From the NCBI GenBank assembly GCA_029379385.1, contig CM055613.1, forward strand, positions 15,518,001-15,582,000: a stretch of DNA of 64,000 bases. The letters are read 5' to 3'. A model generated the notes under the pieces. That model did no database searches and had not been told where the DNA came from. It was given only the letters and a program-made list of their open reading frames with translations. The DNA comes from Quillaja saponaria (lineage: Eukaryota; Streptophyta; Magnoliopsida; Fabales; Quillajaceae). The position numbers and the translations under genes are program-made. Numbering within the stretch: the first letter of the stretch is position 1; every line of letters begins with the position of its first letter. Shown piece by piece: positions 37,012 to 50,200 of this stretch.

Positions 37012-39090
37012 TGCTTGTTTGGACTTTGGAGGGAATAGAAATTTGAACTTTGAAGAGACGCCGTAGTCACTGTATGCTGCGATGGATGGCGGGGTTTTTA
37101 TTGAATTATTTTCTGTACTCCTCAGACCCCAGTATTCCCCTTAAGTTTTTTTTTTTTTTTTTTTAACATGTTTATTATTTTTGTCATGAAAATTATCCTA
37201 TGTTTTATTTGTTTTAAAATTTGACTTGTTTATATTTTTGTCTGGTAAGAATGTCTCAGTTTATAATTTAGTCCTTAAAAAATATTTTTGGCCAATTTTA
37301 TCATTTGAGATTTATAATTTTTTAACTAAATTATATTCTCTCATTCTCATATCATGCATAAATAAAATAATTCTCCATAATTTAATAATAAATTTTTTTT
37401 TTTACAATAAAAAAAAATTATATATATTATTATTTTTATGTCAAATATAGTTATTTGGTTAATTAATAATATGTAAACTGAAACTTGATTAAAAAAATTT
37501 AATCTTAAAGGATAATATTAATTGAAAAAATTATTAAAGGAATAAACTGAAAATTGATATAACTCTGAAAGGGCTAAACAGTAGATAACTTTTTCTAATA
37601 ACTTCAAATTACTTTTTTTTTTCTTAGTATATTATAACTCAAACTATACTGGTTAAATTGAGTTGAAATATAAATAAAATTATTTATTATTTATTGTAGG
37701 AATAAATTATTAATGCATGTATCAGATATTATATATATATATATATAATAATAAATAATCCTTCTTTTGTTATCATGTGTCATCTGTGTGGCGCATATAA
37801 AAAGGTAAATTAAAAAAATAGATCAATCAAAATATTGGCATAAAGTATAGATATTGTCATGTGGTAATTTTAAATGTTCTTTATGTATATTTATTAACTA
37901 TATATTTTAATTAATTTTATTTTTCCTTTTTATTATATTTGTTAGCTAGTTGATCTTTTGATCTTCCAACTTTTTCTCATCTCGTTTTTCTTATCTTCTA
38001 ATTCCCTTTATTTTAATTTTATTGTTTTGGGGATTAGTACACAATAATTTAAGGATAATTTCTTTAATTTGCTCTCAATTTCTAAGTCGTAGCCTTTCAA
38101 GTAGCTTCATCAATGTTACCTACCAAATAAAGGTCTGTTCAGGAAGACCATCTAATTCTCCAGAAAGAATCAATTTAAACTCTCTAATTGTTTATGTTAG
38201 ATTGGCATATTTCTCTGGAGATAAAAATATTAGTTATATCTTATAAATATACATTATTTAGTTTCTTCTAATTAATCTCCTTAACTTTCATTTTATAATA
38301 TATTTTTTTATTTTTTTTTCATAATCTCATAGACTTATTATTTTACAAACATACACACATATCTATTTATAAGATATAATATAAGATCAATTGTACTTTA
38401 TCGAATAAACTAACACTTGTTTTGCAATAATATCTATAAATTATCAAATTAAGCACGTAACATCTTTATTTGAGTTATAATTAACAAATAACCTTCAATC
38501 ATACAAAATAGGTTATTAAATGTAACAAATTAACTCACAAAATAGTAAACTATCCTAGTCATAAGTTTTTCTTTTATGTTTTTCACTTTCTATCTTTTAT
38601 CTCTAATTTTATCTTCTTCTTTTTTTTAGTAATTAAACTCTCCATATTTATTTAATTTTAACATATTTTTTAATAATTGCAATACAATAAAAAATAAAAA
38701 ACTTTGATGAGAATATTATTATTAAAACATAAATTGAAATAATAACTTATCTGATTTTTATAAACATGGAGAATAATATTAGCAAATATATTGATAGTTT
38801 TGATATAATGACAATAAAATAAAGATTATAAAACATTCAACTATTATCTATGTATGCTAAATTTGAATAAATATAAAGAGTTTAATTTCAAAAGAAAAGA
38901 ATAAGAAAAAGATGTAGAAATTAGAAGACATAAAAAAAACTTATAATAAGAATAATTTAGTCATTTTGAGTTAATTTGTTAGATTTAATGATTAATTTAG
39001 ATGATTGGGTTTTATTAATTAATTATTACTCAAATAAGGGGTTATGTGCCTAATTTAATAGTATATAAAGGTTTTTACAAAATGAGTGGT
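37012..39090. other. Upstream region of WEX and AT-rich spacer
   Basis: 37012-37140 is the 5' untranslated and promoter side of WEX. A T run lies at 37147-37164 and a (TA)n run near 37730-37747. ORFs at 37226-37450 and 38022-38246 are AT-rich chance frames. No gene is supported. Confidence 0.5.
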
Positions 39091-39435
39091 CACTATAAAA
39101 AAAGACATTATCTACGTCTATCAAACGCAAAAAGTCACAATACAGATGCAAATAATAATATGCGTCTACACATAGACGCAAGCAAGCAAACATAATAAGA
39201 TTAGACTTAGATACTAGTTTTTAAGTTTGTACAGATGTAAAAATTACCTACGTCTGCACAATAAACGTAAACTCTAGCCACCAATAATTGAGTGCCACGT
39301 ATCAAAGTCTGGGACCTAGACATTGAAATGCAAATGCAGTTATATCTGCATCTATAAGGCAGACGTAGAAAAGAAAAACATAGGTTATTTTTTGGTCTTT
39401 GTAAGTTATCTACATTCGCATTTTGCAGACGCATA
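39091..39435 (-). repeat. Subterminal repeat region of the outer CACTA, left end
   Basis: Repeated 10-15-bp words around CTACGTCTGCA, ATGCGTCTACA, GCAGACGTAGA and ATAGACGCA in both orientations. Such arrays are bound by the element's own DNA-binding protein in En/Spm. The ORF at 39207-39434 is a by-product of this repeat. Confidence 0.55.
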
Positions 39436-39829
39436 TATTTAAAGTAATTTAATTTTTTATTTAATTTTTAATTTTATATCTGAAAATACCTGCTTCAAAA
39501 GAAACTTTTATATTTAAATCCAATTTTTATGTAAAAAAAATTACTATACAAAAAAGTTTGATCATAACAATATTAATTACAATAAATAATGAATGAAAAA
39601 AATACATAAATTTAAATATTGGCTTCATTTCCAAATTGTAAGTCTTCATCATCTTGAGCTTTTTCGCCAACCTAACTCATGAACAAATACTAAGATATAG
39701 GAGATGGAACCTAAAATAATTAAAATAAACATGTTATAAGTTATACTTAAATTAATATGCATATAAGTTAAAATTTTAATTAATTAACTGGACAAATTAA
39801 GCAAAATTTTCAAAATTATACTTTATTTT

Positions 39830-40440
39830 CATTTGTTCCTATAGGTCTTATCCTAACTCATGGTCGTGCCGGTATTCCCGAAATCCTAAATGGACAAATA
39901 TTTGACTGTTTTGCCCACAAAACCTAAGTTTTCAAAGTTTTTGCCTTTGAAACTCAAAATTTGTCCTAAAATCTTATCCGTTGATCTAAGTGAATTTTCG
40001 TTTGTTCCTTAAGGTTTTATTCGCCCCCACAGTTGTACCGATATTCCAGGAATCCTAAACGAACTAGTATTTGACTGCTTTCGTCTCCCAAGCCAAAACT
40101 TAGAAAATTTTTATCTTAAAACTCAAAATTTGGGTTAAATTCCTAACAACTGATTCAAATAGATTTTTATTTTTTCTTACAGGTCTTATTCGTCCTTACA
40201 ATTGTTTTCGATATTTCCGAAATCCTAAATAGACTAGTATTTAACAGTTTTTCCTCTAAATCTAAGTTTTTAAAGATTTTGCTTTGAAACTCAAAATTTG
40301 TCATAAAATATTAACTGTTGATCCAAATGGATTTTCATTTGTTCCTAAAGGTCTTATTCGTCCTCACAGGTAGTTCTAGTACTATCAGAATCCTAAACAG
40401 TCTATTATTTAATTATTTTGTCTCATGAACCTAAACTTGA
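39830..40440 (-). repeat. About 169-bp tandem repeat, 3.5 copies
   Basis: The phrase AATCCTAAA recurs at 39882, 40051, 40221 and 40389 (spacing 169, 170, 168). The rest of the unit recurs in step ('GGTCTTATTCGTCCT.ACA', 'GATATT.C.G', 'TATTTGACTG', 'AACTCAAAATTTG', 'TTCATTTGTTCC'). Copies have drifted. Confidence 0.85.
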
Positions 40441-41159
40441 CTTGTTTTTGCAAGTAAACTATTATAAACTAAAACTTTTGCATTATGAAAATGAAATTAA
40501 AATAATACGTATTAAAGATAGGTTAAGGTGGCGGTGTTAGAGACAAGTGGATGTACACTAGCTCACTCTCCAGCTTTCTCCTAATTAACTCATGTACATG
40601 CTCCATCTGCTCTGGTCATTCTTAAAAGAGATGGAGATGTAGTAGAAATTGTAATGGAGTTGTGAGCATCGATAGCAAAAACTGTGCAAACCCTGCAACT
40701 TCGCCTAATACTTGCTGAGAGTTTATATAACCCCTGAACTTGCATATGACTCCTTTCCTCTTTCAGCTTGCTAGTTTACGAAGAGAGATAGGTTACTCAT
40801 GGGGGCCTCAGTAGGTGTATTAACACTATCCTACTGCCCGGTGCTAGATTGCCTTGTCTCTACAGTGTTTAAAGCCTTAAATTTTTTCTATAAATCTAAA
40901 CAAGTTATGTATGTAAAATAGAAAAACAACTATATAAAATAAAAAAGACAAATCATACTTACACTAATAGCCTTCGACTTTATGTCAACAAAGTCATCGG
41001 ACTTTCCCTTGTAAGTGCTGTCAAAAATCTCAATAATTGTAGGTACTCGACCTAACTTTTTCTCTGTACAAAAATAAAATAAAAATATTAGTTAAAAAGG
41101 CTATGATATAAATTTATAACTAATATTTATTAAATAAAATATTACTAACAAATCTTTCT

Positions 41160-42320
41160 CTAGTGAAGACCTGTGTTGACTGGAGCCAAATGTATGGTAA
41201 ATATGCTTATCACCCACTCAGCCTATTCAAGGCCATTATCTGGAACCCTCTAGAAGTCAGGGCTCGTCCCACTCGTCACACAAAGACTCCCACCAATTTT
41301 GTAGGATCTAATTTGGGCGCCCATCCTTCTTTCAAGTGAGTGGAATCGATAATTGTTTCCTCTTCAATTCTGAACACAATTTCTGGAATACATCGCTGCA
41401 TCTTTTTATAATTGCTGAATCAACATAGCCCAAGATACAACTTTCTCCTCTGAAACAACTCTAAACTGTCTCTGCAGCATATATGACAAAACAAAAGGAT
41501 GTTGTCAATATTTTAACAAGATCTTAAAATGAGATTAAAACTTAAACAACAATATAGTTGAACTTAACATAAAATTATATAGCATAAGGTCTTTGTGTCC
41601 TTCGAGAATTTTCGGTACTAGAAGAGCGAACTTGAAAGGTGCTTCATAATAATACAGAAAGCACTACCTTTGTGTTCTTAAGGTTATCCCTAACGAATGC
41701 TCTGCAATATAAATAAAGAGAAACGAAACGTTAGTAAAATACATTGTATAAATAAAATTGAATATAAAATTCTAAAGATAATTTCTTTACTTACTTGTCT
41801 CTATCTATGTAGATGAATGGGTGATTCTCCTCAACCTTATGGGGAGAGACAATCTTATTCTTGTCCCTCTTGTCTCTCTTTGTGCCCACACCCTACTCAG
41901 CAACATAACCCGTCCTCACGAGGGATGTCCATGACATCCTGATCATGATATGTAACTACAATATAATTTAAGTAATGTAAAAAAAATGAAATTATTAAAA
42001 ATTCAATAAATAACAAAATTCATTATCAAAGTTTGAAATTATAACTTACATGTCGATGCAGAACCCGAACTCGATGGGATCTAATCTGAGCCCACATTAG
42101 AAAAGTCCTAAACATGCTCAGAGAATGGAGCAAGTAACCGAACACTGGGAGGTGAAGTTGAAGAGGGAGTTAGAAGTATTGGAGCTACGGATAGAGACGA
42201 AGCCGCTAGAGTAGATAAAGATGAATGTCGGTACTGTAGACGGAGACGATAAAGCTCTAGGATGTCGCCGAAGAGGGATATGACGTCCTCCAAGCATGAC
42301 ATTGTAATAAACAAAAAGTA
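41160..42320 (-). pseudogene. Decayed CACTA Transposase_24-like (TnpA side) gene
   Basis: On the minus strand, 41305-41262 reads NWWESLCDEWDEP, the conserved 'W..LC..W..P.F' motif of plant En/Spm Transposase_24 proteins (PF03004). Other traces are FVRDNLKNTKV at about 41700-41670 and a serine-rich piece with a start at 42314. Stops and shifts interrupt every frame. It sits where the second gene of the outer CACTA is expected. Confidence 0.55.
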
Positions 42321-44040
42321 AACTTTAACCCAAAATACTAAGTCTAAGTTTAAGAAAAAATCTCAATTTAAAATTAGACAAGAAAATTCAACAAGAACCT
42401 AACTTATGCATCTAAAGTTCTTTTAAGGGGAATGGCGTTAGCAACTAATCAAGGTCATTTGCTATTTACGTTGAAAGATGCTCATGAGCATCACATGCTC
42501 TTTGGATTATGACTGATAAGAATAGAGTAGGAAGCATAGCACATTGAGGAAGCTATTTATTAAGCTCAACTATAAGGATGCAAATATCAATTGCACTATC
42601 ACATTGTCAGTCTGCATTTTCTCTTTTTTATAGCTATAGATTTAAGCATTATGTGGGAAAATAATAATGGAAGTATAGATGTTGAGAAGATTTCACTACC
42701 AAGGAAGCCCTTGATTTTTGTACTACTTTGACTCTTTTGTTCAACATAATGGGAAGAAAACAAGTATGTAGATTACTACTATCACTTGTTCTTTTTTAAT
42801 CTAAGATAATTGATGTTTTTGTCAATTAAGCTAACAATAACCAGTTAACTATTACTATTAGTTCAATATGAAGAAGGAAAATTTAATGACAATTCTTGAG
42901 GTTAATGTATGACTATCCAAAACAATTAATCATTTTCTTCCTTTTGGCTAAAGGGAAGCACTTCCATACAAAGTTAAAACCATTTGTGTGATATCCACTT
43001 GGATGTCTTCCTTTAGTACTCAACTAATAGCAGATGGCAAACTATAGCACTTGTGCCTTCATGGTAAAAATATTCCACCAATTTTACTAGGTTATGATTG
43101 TAATTAATATGCAATAGCAGCATACTAAATTATGCATTTTTGTCTACATGACTAATAGAAGTAAACCATTTGCCCTCAGTTATAAGGAAGTTCGCTCATT
43201 ACCCTTTTTAAAAGCTGACTTTTCATATCTAAAGAAGTTCCTTGACAATAGAAAGATATATGAAGTTCCATGAGGAACTCCTAGCAAATAAGGATTTAGC
43301 TCAAAGAAGTAACATAAGTGATAGTTCAAAAAACAAACAACAAAAGCAAATAAGCAGATTACGGGTTGCATATGCATAGTGCTCTTTCAAATGGGTTTTC
43401 TTTTAAACAAAAACAAAACCCTTATAATGCTTTTGATAACCTATATATTCTAGAAAGTTAAAAGTCAAGATGACTGGAATCAAAAGTGTCTATATCCTAA
43501 CTTGTTTGCTTGTGCTGTTATAATACACTAGAATATGTTCCCCATTAGATCATTTAGAAAAAAAACAAGAACAAAGAAGTGTCTTAAAAAAGTCATTCAT
43601 TTTTCTACCAAGTATAGGTAATATATTTGCATAATGGGATGCAAAAACCACCTAAAATATAGTTGTCAGAACACTTTGTCTTAGCTTGTAATTGCATTAC
43701 TTTCAGTATAGTGACCAAAATTCCATTACCAATGATTTGTACTGATTTACTAGATCAATTGAGGAAAATTAAAACATTAATAATATCAATAACATGTAGG
43801 TGTAAGCATGACATGGCAAATTCTAGAAACTGTGAAAGTATTACAAGTAGCTACATATATATAGTGCAAGCAAAAGAGATTTTACAAAATTACATCTTAC
43901 ACATAGTTTCAAACGTGTCCTAGATGATGACTAATATATATTACAACTATTGTATATGTGTTTTCCTCACTTCATAAACACATCAACAAAGATGCATATT
44001 TCAAAACTGAACTAAAACAACAAAAACTAGAGCAACATAT
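42321..44040. other. Interior of the outer CACTA, no coding sequence seen
   Basis: AT-rich sequence without recognisable domains. It continues at 53871 on the other side of the inner insertion. Confidence 0.45.
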
Positions 44041-44420
44041 CACTACTAGAAAATAACAGTTTAGTGACGAAATTTAGTGACAGATTTATTCCATTGTAAT
44101 TTCGTCGTTATATAACAACGGCATTGCGAAAGAAATAATCTATCGCTATATAAAGATGGAATTGCGACGGAATATTATTCCGTCACTAATTTTGTAGGAA
44201 AATCGCATAAACTAATGACACGCAAATATTGCGACATATTAGCGATGGATTTTTCGTCGCTATTCTGTCATAAGTTTAGTGATAGATAGGAAGGAATTCT
44301 GTCGCTAAATTTTCGATATTGTGATGGATTTGTGATGGAAAACATTCCTTCGCTAAAACAAATACGGTGCGATGGATTTGCGACAGAATTTTCGTCACAA
44401 ATCAACAATTTGCGATTTTA
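44041..44420 (+). repeat. Left subterminal repeat array of the inner CACTA
   Basis: Many copies in both orientations of a word near TTTGCGACGGAAT / ATTCCGTCGCTAA (for example 44160-44190, 44235-44260, 44370-44400). In En/Spm such arrays bind the element-encoded regulator and are required for transposition. Confidence 0.75.
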
Positions 44421-45641
44421 ACACATTTTTCTCTTAATTTATTCCTTTTTTTGCACCCAAAAAAAAAAAACGATATCCCTCACCTCTCTTTATGACTCAA
44501 TTTTTTTTCTTAAAATAACTTTGGTACTGTCGCTTGCCGACTAGCAAAATTAAAGCCTTATTTTTTTTTTCAAATTTATTATTATTATTATTTTTTGTTA
44601 TGTACATAGCCTTTAATTTCTTATATACTAATTCTTCTCCATAATAATAAATTTATAATTTTTTTAATAATTATATGTTAATAGTAATTAAAATTGAATT
44701 ATATATATATACATTAATAAACTCCTAATAATCATAATTTTTTGAAGTTCTTCTCAAATTTATGAATTAAAATTTTAAAAAATTATTATGAATTAAAAGA
44801 TATATTAAGAGTATAGTTTTTATTATTATAATATTGTTTTATGACTATTGATTTAAAAAAGAATTCTTTTCAATATGTAAATAAATATAAAACTTGATAA
44901 ATTGAATAAATTGTAGAAAAATAAATATGGATAAATTATTGATGATTAAGTTGTTTTAAGGCTTATTGAGGTGATTAGGAATATAAATAAATAATATAAG
45001 AGATCATTATGGGATAGAAAATATTATGGAAATTGTGGAGTAAGGATTAAATTGAAAAGATTAAGGACTAAATTGAAGAAACATAAACCACTTGCTTTAA
45101 ATGCAAGGAATGAGTATGCCTTCTTCAATCCGTGGGCTTAATTGTGTTTCATCAACTATGTTGGCACTTTCGGCCATAACCAAGTAAAGGAGAAAGACAA
45201 TATTTATATTATGAATTAAAAAAACTCTATTTTTTTTTCAATTTCCTTCTTATATTTTTTTTTCCTTTTTCTATTGAAACACACTCAACAATAGATCTTG
45301 AAATCCCTAGCCCAAATAAACGCTCTCTGAAATCCCTAATCTCAAACTTCAGTCTTCCTCTCCGACATCCAAGATCAAAATCAAAGACTACTCCTAGTGA
45401 TGAACGAACATGAGCCTCTTGCAACAAAAGATCGAGTCAAAGATTGGAGATTTGTGAAATTGGTGGTTCAAAATCCTCTCTTCATTTTGTCTTCTTCAGG
45501 TGTTCTTAAAGGTTTGCACTTTCTTGCTTTCTTTTATTTTCTTTTAATGTTTTTTACTTGCTTGCCTTCCTCTGTCTTAGATCTGTTCTTAGCTTTTAGG
45601 AAGCTTGCTGTAATAATATTATACTACAAGTCTTTATAAAA

Positions 45642-45761
45642 ACTGATTTATTTAACAAAAAGTTTACAAGTCTTTACTTTCTTGCGTTGCTTGATGCTCC
45701 GACTGATTTATTTAACAAAAATTTTACAAGTCTTTACTTTCTTGCGTTGCTTGATGCTCCG
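45642..45761 (+). repeat. 60-bp tandem duplication inside the inner CACTA
   Basis: Two head-to-tail copies beginning ACTGATTTATTTAACAAAAA at 45642 and 45702 and ending TTGATGCTCCG. They differ at about one position, so the duplication is recent. Confidence 0.9.
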
Positions 45762-46124
45762 ATCGAAATCAAATCAATTTGATGGTTCTAGGCTTTTCAC
45801 TTGAGCAAATTACTTTCTTCTAGGTTTGGGTTTGATGCTTAACTTAACAAAGACTTACTGCCTGCACCCATTAATGGTATACATGTCTGCATGTAAAGAG
45901 TAAAACAGGGGAAGGATACGCAAGGAAAGAGATGTGAGACATTCTAATGTCAAATTGTTATAGTTAATATAATATAATTTGGTCTAAGATGTTCTAATGT
46001 AAATAGTTAATATAATATAATTTGGTCTAAGATGTTCTAATGTCAATAGTTAATTAATATAATTTGGTCTGAGAATGTCAAAATGTTACAAGGAAAGTTA
46101 TAGTGTAATTATTAACTAGACGTT

Positions 46125-46655
46125 GCTTACAAGGAAAGTTATAGGTTGCTTACAAGGAAAGTTATAGTTAATATAATATATGTTATTAACAAGGAAAAAG
46201 TCTAATTGTAAATTGTAATAGTGAAACGTAAATGTTGTTGATTTTATCTTAAATGTGATTTGTTAAGTGTAATAGTTATTGCCTATAGATTAATATATGT
46301 TACTTACAAGGAAAGTTATAGGTTGCTTACAAGGAAAGTTAAAGTTAATATAATATATGTTATTTACAAGGAAAAAGTCAAATTGTAAATTGTAATAGTG
46401 AAACGTAAATGTTGTTGGTTTTATCTTAAATGTGATTTGTTAAGTGCAATAGTTATTGCCTATAGATTAATATATGTTACTTACAAGGAAAGTTATAGGT
46501 TGCTTACAAGGAAAGTTATAGTTAATATAATATATGTTATTTACAAGGAAAAAGTCAAATTGTAAATTGTAATAGTGAAACGTAAATGTTGTTGGTTTTA
46601 TCTTAAATGTGATTTGTTAAGTGCAATAGTTATTGCCTATAGATTAATAAATATA
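46125..46655 (+). repeat. 177-bp tandem repeat, three copies, inside the inner CACTA
   Basis: The word GTGAAACGTAAATGTTGTTG recurs at 46221, 46398 and 46575, exactly 177 bases apart each time. The rest of the unit (ACAAGGAAAGTTATAGGTTGC, TTATTGCCTATAGATTAAT) keeps step. Copies are nearly identical. A shorter, 40-45-bp repeat containing TTTGGTCTAAGATGTTCTAA precedes it at about 45935-46075. The array sits upstream of the transposase gene. Confidence 0.92.
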
Positions 46656-47281
46656 TGGAAATTTTTACTTATATATCCTACTTAATCTACTAAAATTTGT
46701 TAAGGAATGTGATTTGCTTACATGGTGTGTTAATTGTTTTCAATTAAATTTGTTCATTAATTTGTTATGCAAGAGTTAAGATTTGTTGATATAGATGTTA
46801 ATTAGACTATATATGTTATTAGATTAATTAGTGAGATAGTTAATTTTTTTAACATTTTACAAACACTCAAAACTTAGATTCCCGTTCAAGAATTGTTGCT
46901 AATCAAAATTCAATTATGTTGATCATTAAGTTTGACAAAATTGAATTACCATTAGTTAATGATTCTTGAATTGTCCAAAGTGGACAGTTTAGGAAAGCGA
47001 CACATATCATTCACTACAATAATATCTTAATTTGGAATTTCTTTAGTTTAAATTTTGGTTTCATTTCTCTATGTTGCCGAAATGCTGCCGAAATTTTGCT
47101 AAGTTGGAATGAAGGATTAAGATATTATTGGAATGAGTGTGTTGTTTTCCATGAATGGGATAGGATCATCTTACCCTTAAGAATGAGTTAAAGGTGTTAG
47201 AAATCATGCACATATTATTTATTTACCTAGAATATGAAGTTCAAGTGATAAAAAATTTGTCTTATATGTTTTAGTTGAAAA

Positions 47282-50200
47282 ATGTTGCCGGATCGTAGTT
47301 GGATGTCTAATTGGAGGAATTCTGTTGGGATAACAGATGAATTTAAAGATGGGGTTTGAAGAGTTTATAAAATTTGCAACTGAAAATGATAAAAGAATTG
47401 TGAACGATAAAGGTCTTCTGTGGTGTCCTTGTACGGTCTGTAAGAACAAGAAGTGGAAGAATCCATTTGAAATTTCAAAACATTTGTATAATAATGGGTT
47501 TTAAAGATGGATATTTGAATTGGACATTGCATGGTGAGGAGTTTTGGGGAGATGGCGGATCTTATGAAAGCATGAATAACCCACTACTGGTTTATCAGAA
47601 CCCTTATATAGACATGGTCATGGACGGTGTTCATTTTGAACGTCAAATGGATGATGATGATGTACATGATGAAGAACCAAATCAATCAGCATCAAAATTT
47701 TATGACTTATTAAATTATGCTGAAGAGCCTTTATGGGAAGGTTGTGATGAACACACTACATTGTCTGCAGTTTCACAACTCTTAAACTTAAAATCTGAGT
47801 TCAATATGAGTGAAACTCATTATGATCAAATAATAGAGATTATCAAGAGTATGCTACCAAAAACAGAGAAGTTATCTGATAATTTTTACCGATCAAAGAA
47901 GTTGGTTGATGAACTGAGGTTAGAATATAAACAAATACCTGCATGCCCAAATGATTGTACCTTATACTATGATAAAGATGAAGATAAGACAATGTGCCCT
48001 ATTTGTAATCACCAACAATACAAGACTAAGAAAGCCCGTAATTCAAAATAGAAAGATGTTCCTTTCAAGATATTAAGGTACTTTCCAATAATTCCAAGAC
48101 TTCAGAGATTGTATATGTTAGATAAGACTGCAAGACAGATGAGATGGCATATAGAAGGTGTTCGTCGTGACCCAAATTTAATAACTCATCCGTCGGATGC
48201 TGAAGCCTGGAAAAAATTTGATGTTTCTCACCCTGATTTTGCAAGTGAGATTCGAAATGTCCGTCTTGGGCTTTCTACCGATGGATTTAACCTCGTTTGG
48301 AAATTCAAGTGTACCAATTACTTGTTGGCCCGTTTTCATTACTCCATACAATCTACCGCCAAGCATGTGCATGAAACGAACATCTATATTCTTGACATTG
48401 GTTATTCTTGGCCCTAATTCACCAAAAAAGCACTTAGATGTTTACTTGAGACCTTTGGTGGATGAGTTAAAAATTATGTGGGATGAAGGTGTCTTCACTT
48501 TTAATGCTTACAAAAAACATAATTTATTAATGAAGGCTTCACTTTTATGGACAATCAATGATTTCCTGCATATGGGATGTTATCCGGGTGGAGTATGCAA
48601 GGGAGACTTGCTTATCCAATTTGCATGGAAAGAACTAAATCATTTTATCTTAAGAATGGTGGTAAATGTTGTTGGTTTGATTGTCATCGACAATTTTTGT
48701 CAATGGATCATCGGTTTAGAAGAAACAAGAATGATTTCAAAAAGGGAATTGTTGAAAAATCACCCCCACCCCTACGATTGAGTGGTGCAGAAGTCAAGAC
48801 ACTGAGTATTTAAGCATCCTCAAATCACATTCGGCTAGAAAGAGTGGTAGACAAAAACATCGTAGGTTTGGTAAGGATCATAATTGGATAAAGCGTAGTA
48901 TCTTTTGGGAATTATCGTATTGGGAGACTAATTTGATTCGCCACAATTTGGATGTCATGCATATTGAAAAAAATGTTTTTGATAATGTGTTCAAGACCCT
49001 TATGAATGTTAAGGGAAAAATGAAAGACAATCCAAAGGCACGTGAGGATTTACGATTGCTATGCAAGCTTCTAGAATTAGAATTATACAAGCATGGTGAC
49101 AAGTTGATGAAACCAAAAGCTGCATATGTTTTAACAGATGGTCAAATAAAAGAAGTTTGTGAATGGTTAAAACAATTGCGTTTTCCAGATGGTTATGTAT
49201 CAAATATAGCTCGTTACGTTAATGTTACCGATAAGAAATTATACGACATGAAAAGTCATGATTGTCATGTGTTTCTACAGAGATTATTGCCATTGGCTAC
49301 ACGAGACTTTTTGCCTAAACCAATATAGGGGAGAACTAGTAGAATTGAGCTATTTTTTTGTAGATATATGTTCAACTGAAATACAAGCTGATCATATGCT
49401 CCAACTAGAAGCTGACATTGTTGAAATCTTATGCAAGTTAGAAATGATATACATTCCTGGTCTTTTTGATTTAATGGAGCACTTAATTGTCCATTTACCA
49501 TACGAGATTAGAGTTGGAGGCCCTGTACAATATAGTTGGATGTACCCATTCGAGAGGTGAAGTTACATAACTTGATATATCATTTACAAAGTCATAAATT
49601 TGAATATCTTTTTCAATACTAATGTTGATTTTAACTGTTAGGTGCATGCATGATTTAAAAAAAAAATTCGCAATAAAGCGCAAATAGAAGGGGTTTATTT
49701 GTGAAGAATACATGTTAGAAGAGGTTTCAAATTTTTGTTCAATGTATTTTGGACCACACATTCATACAAGACGCACAAAACTCTCCCGAAATGATGTTGG
49801 AGATCAAAAGATTCCTCAGGCCTACTCCATGTCTCTTGATTTTTAAATATCATGGAAGACATTTAGGTAGGAGTTGGACTAAAAATTCTACCAGATATAG
49901 ATATGGAAGCTGCAAGAGACATATGTTCTCCTAAATTGTAGTGAGATTGAACCATACATTGAGTAAGAATTTTTTAATTCACCTTTTAACTAATAACTAG
50001 CTAAATATAAATCATTCGTTTATACAAATTAATATCGCTTTTAACTAGAAATTTGATGGCATGTTGAGCGTTATCAATCCTCTTATCACTGCTCAACAAA
50101 TTGAGAAGAAAAGGGATAATGATTTTTAAAATGGATGAAACAACTTGTGAGTATGACACTTTAATACATATTTATTACTAAACATTTTATGCTATTAATA

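Noticed and set aside
36840..37070. Alternative 76-residue frame at the WEX start
   Set aside because: A different frame from the one that splices in phase into exon 2 and the exonuclease domain.
45397..45639. 80-residue ORF in the inner CACTA, considered as a captured host gene
   Set aside because: I do not recognise a host protein. It more likely belongs to the element's 5' leader exon.
46125..46655. Regular repeats considered as a CRISPR-like array
   Set aside because: The units are contiguous 177-bp copies without unique spacers, in a plant transposon.
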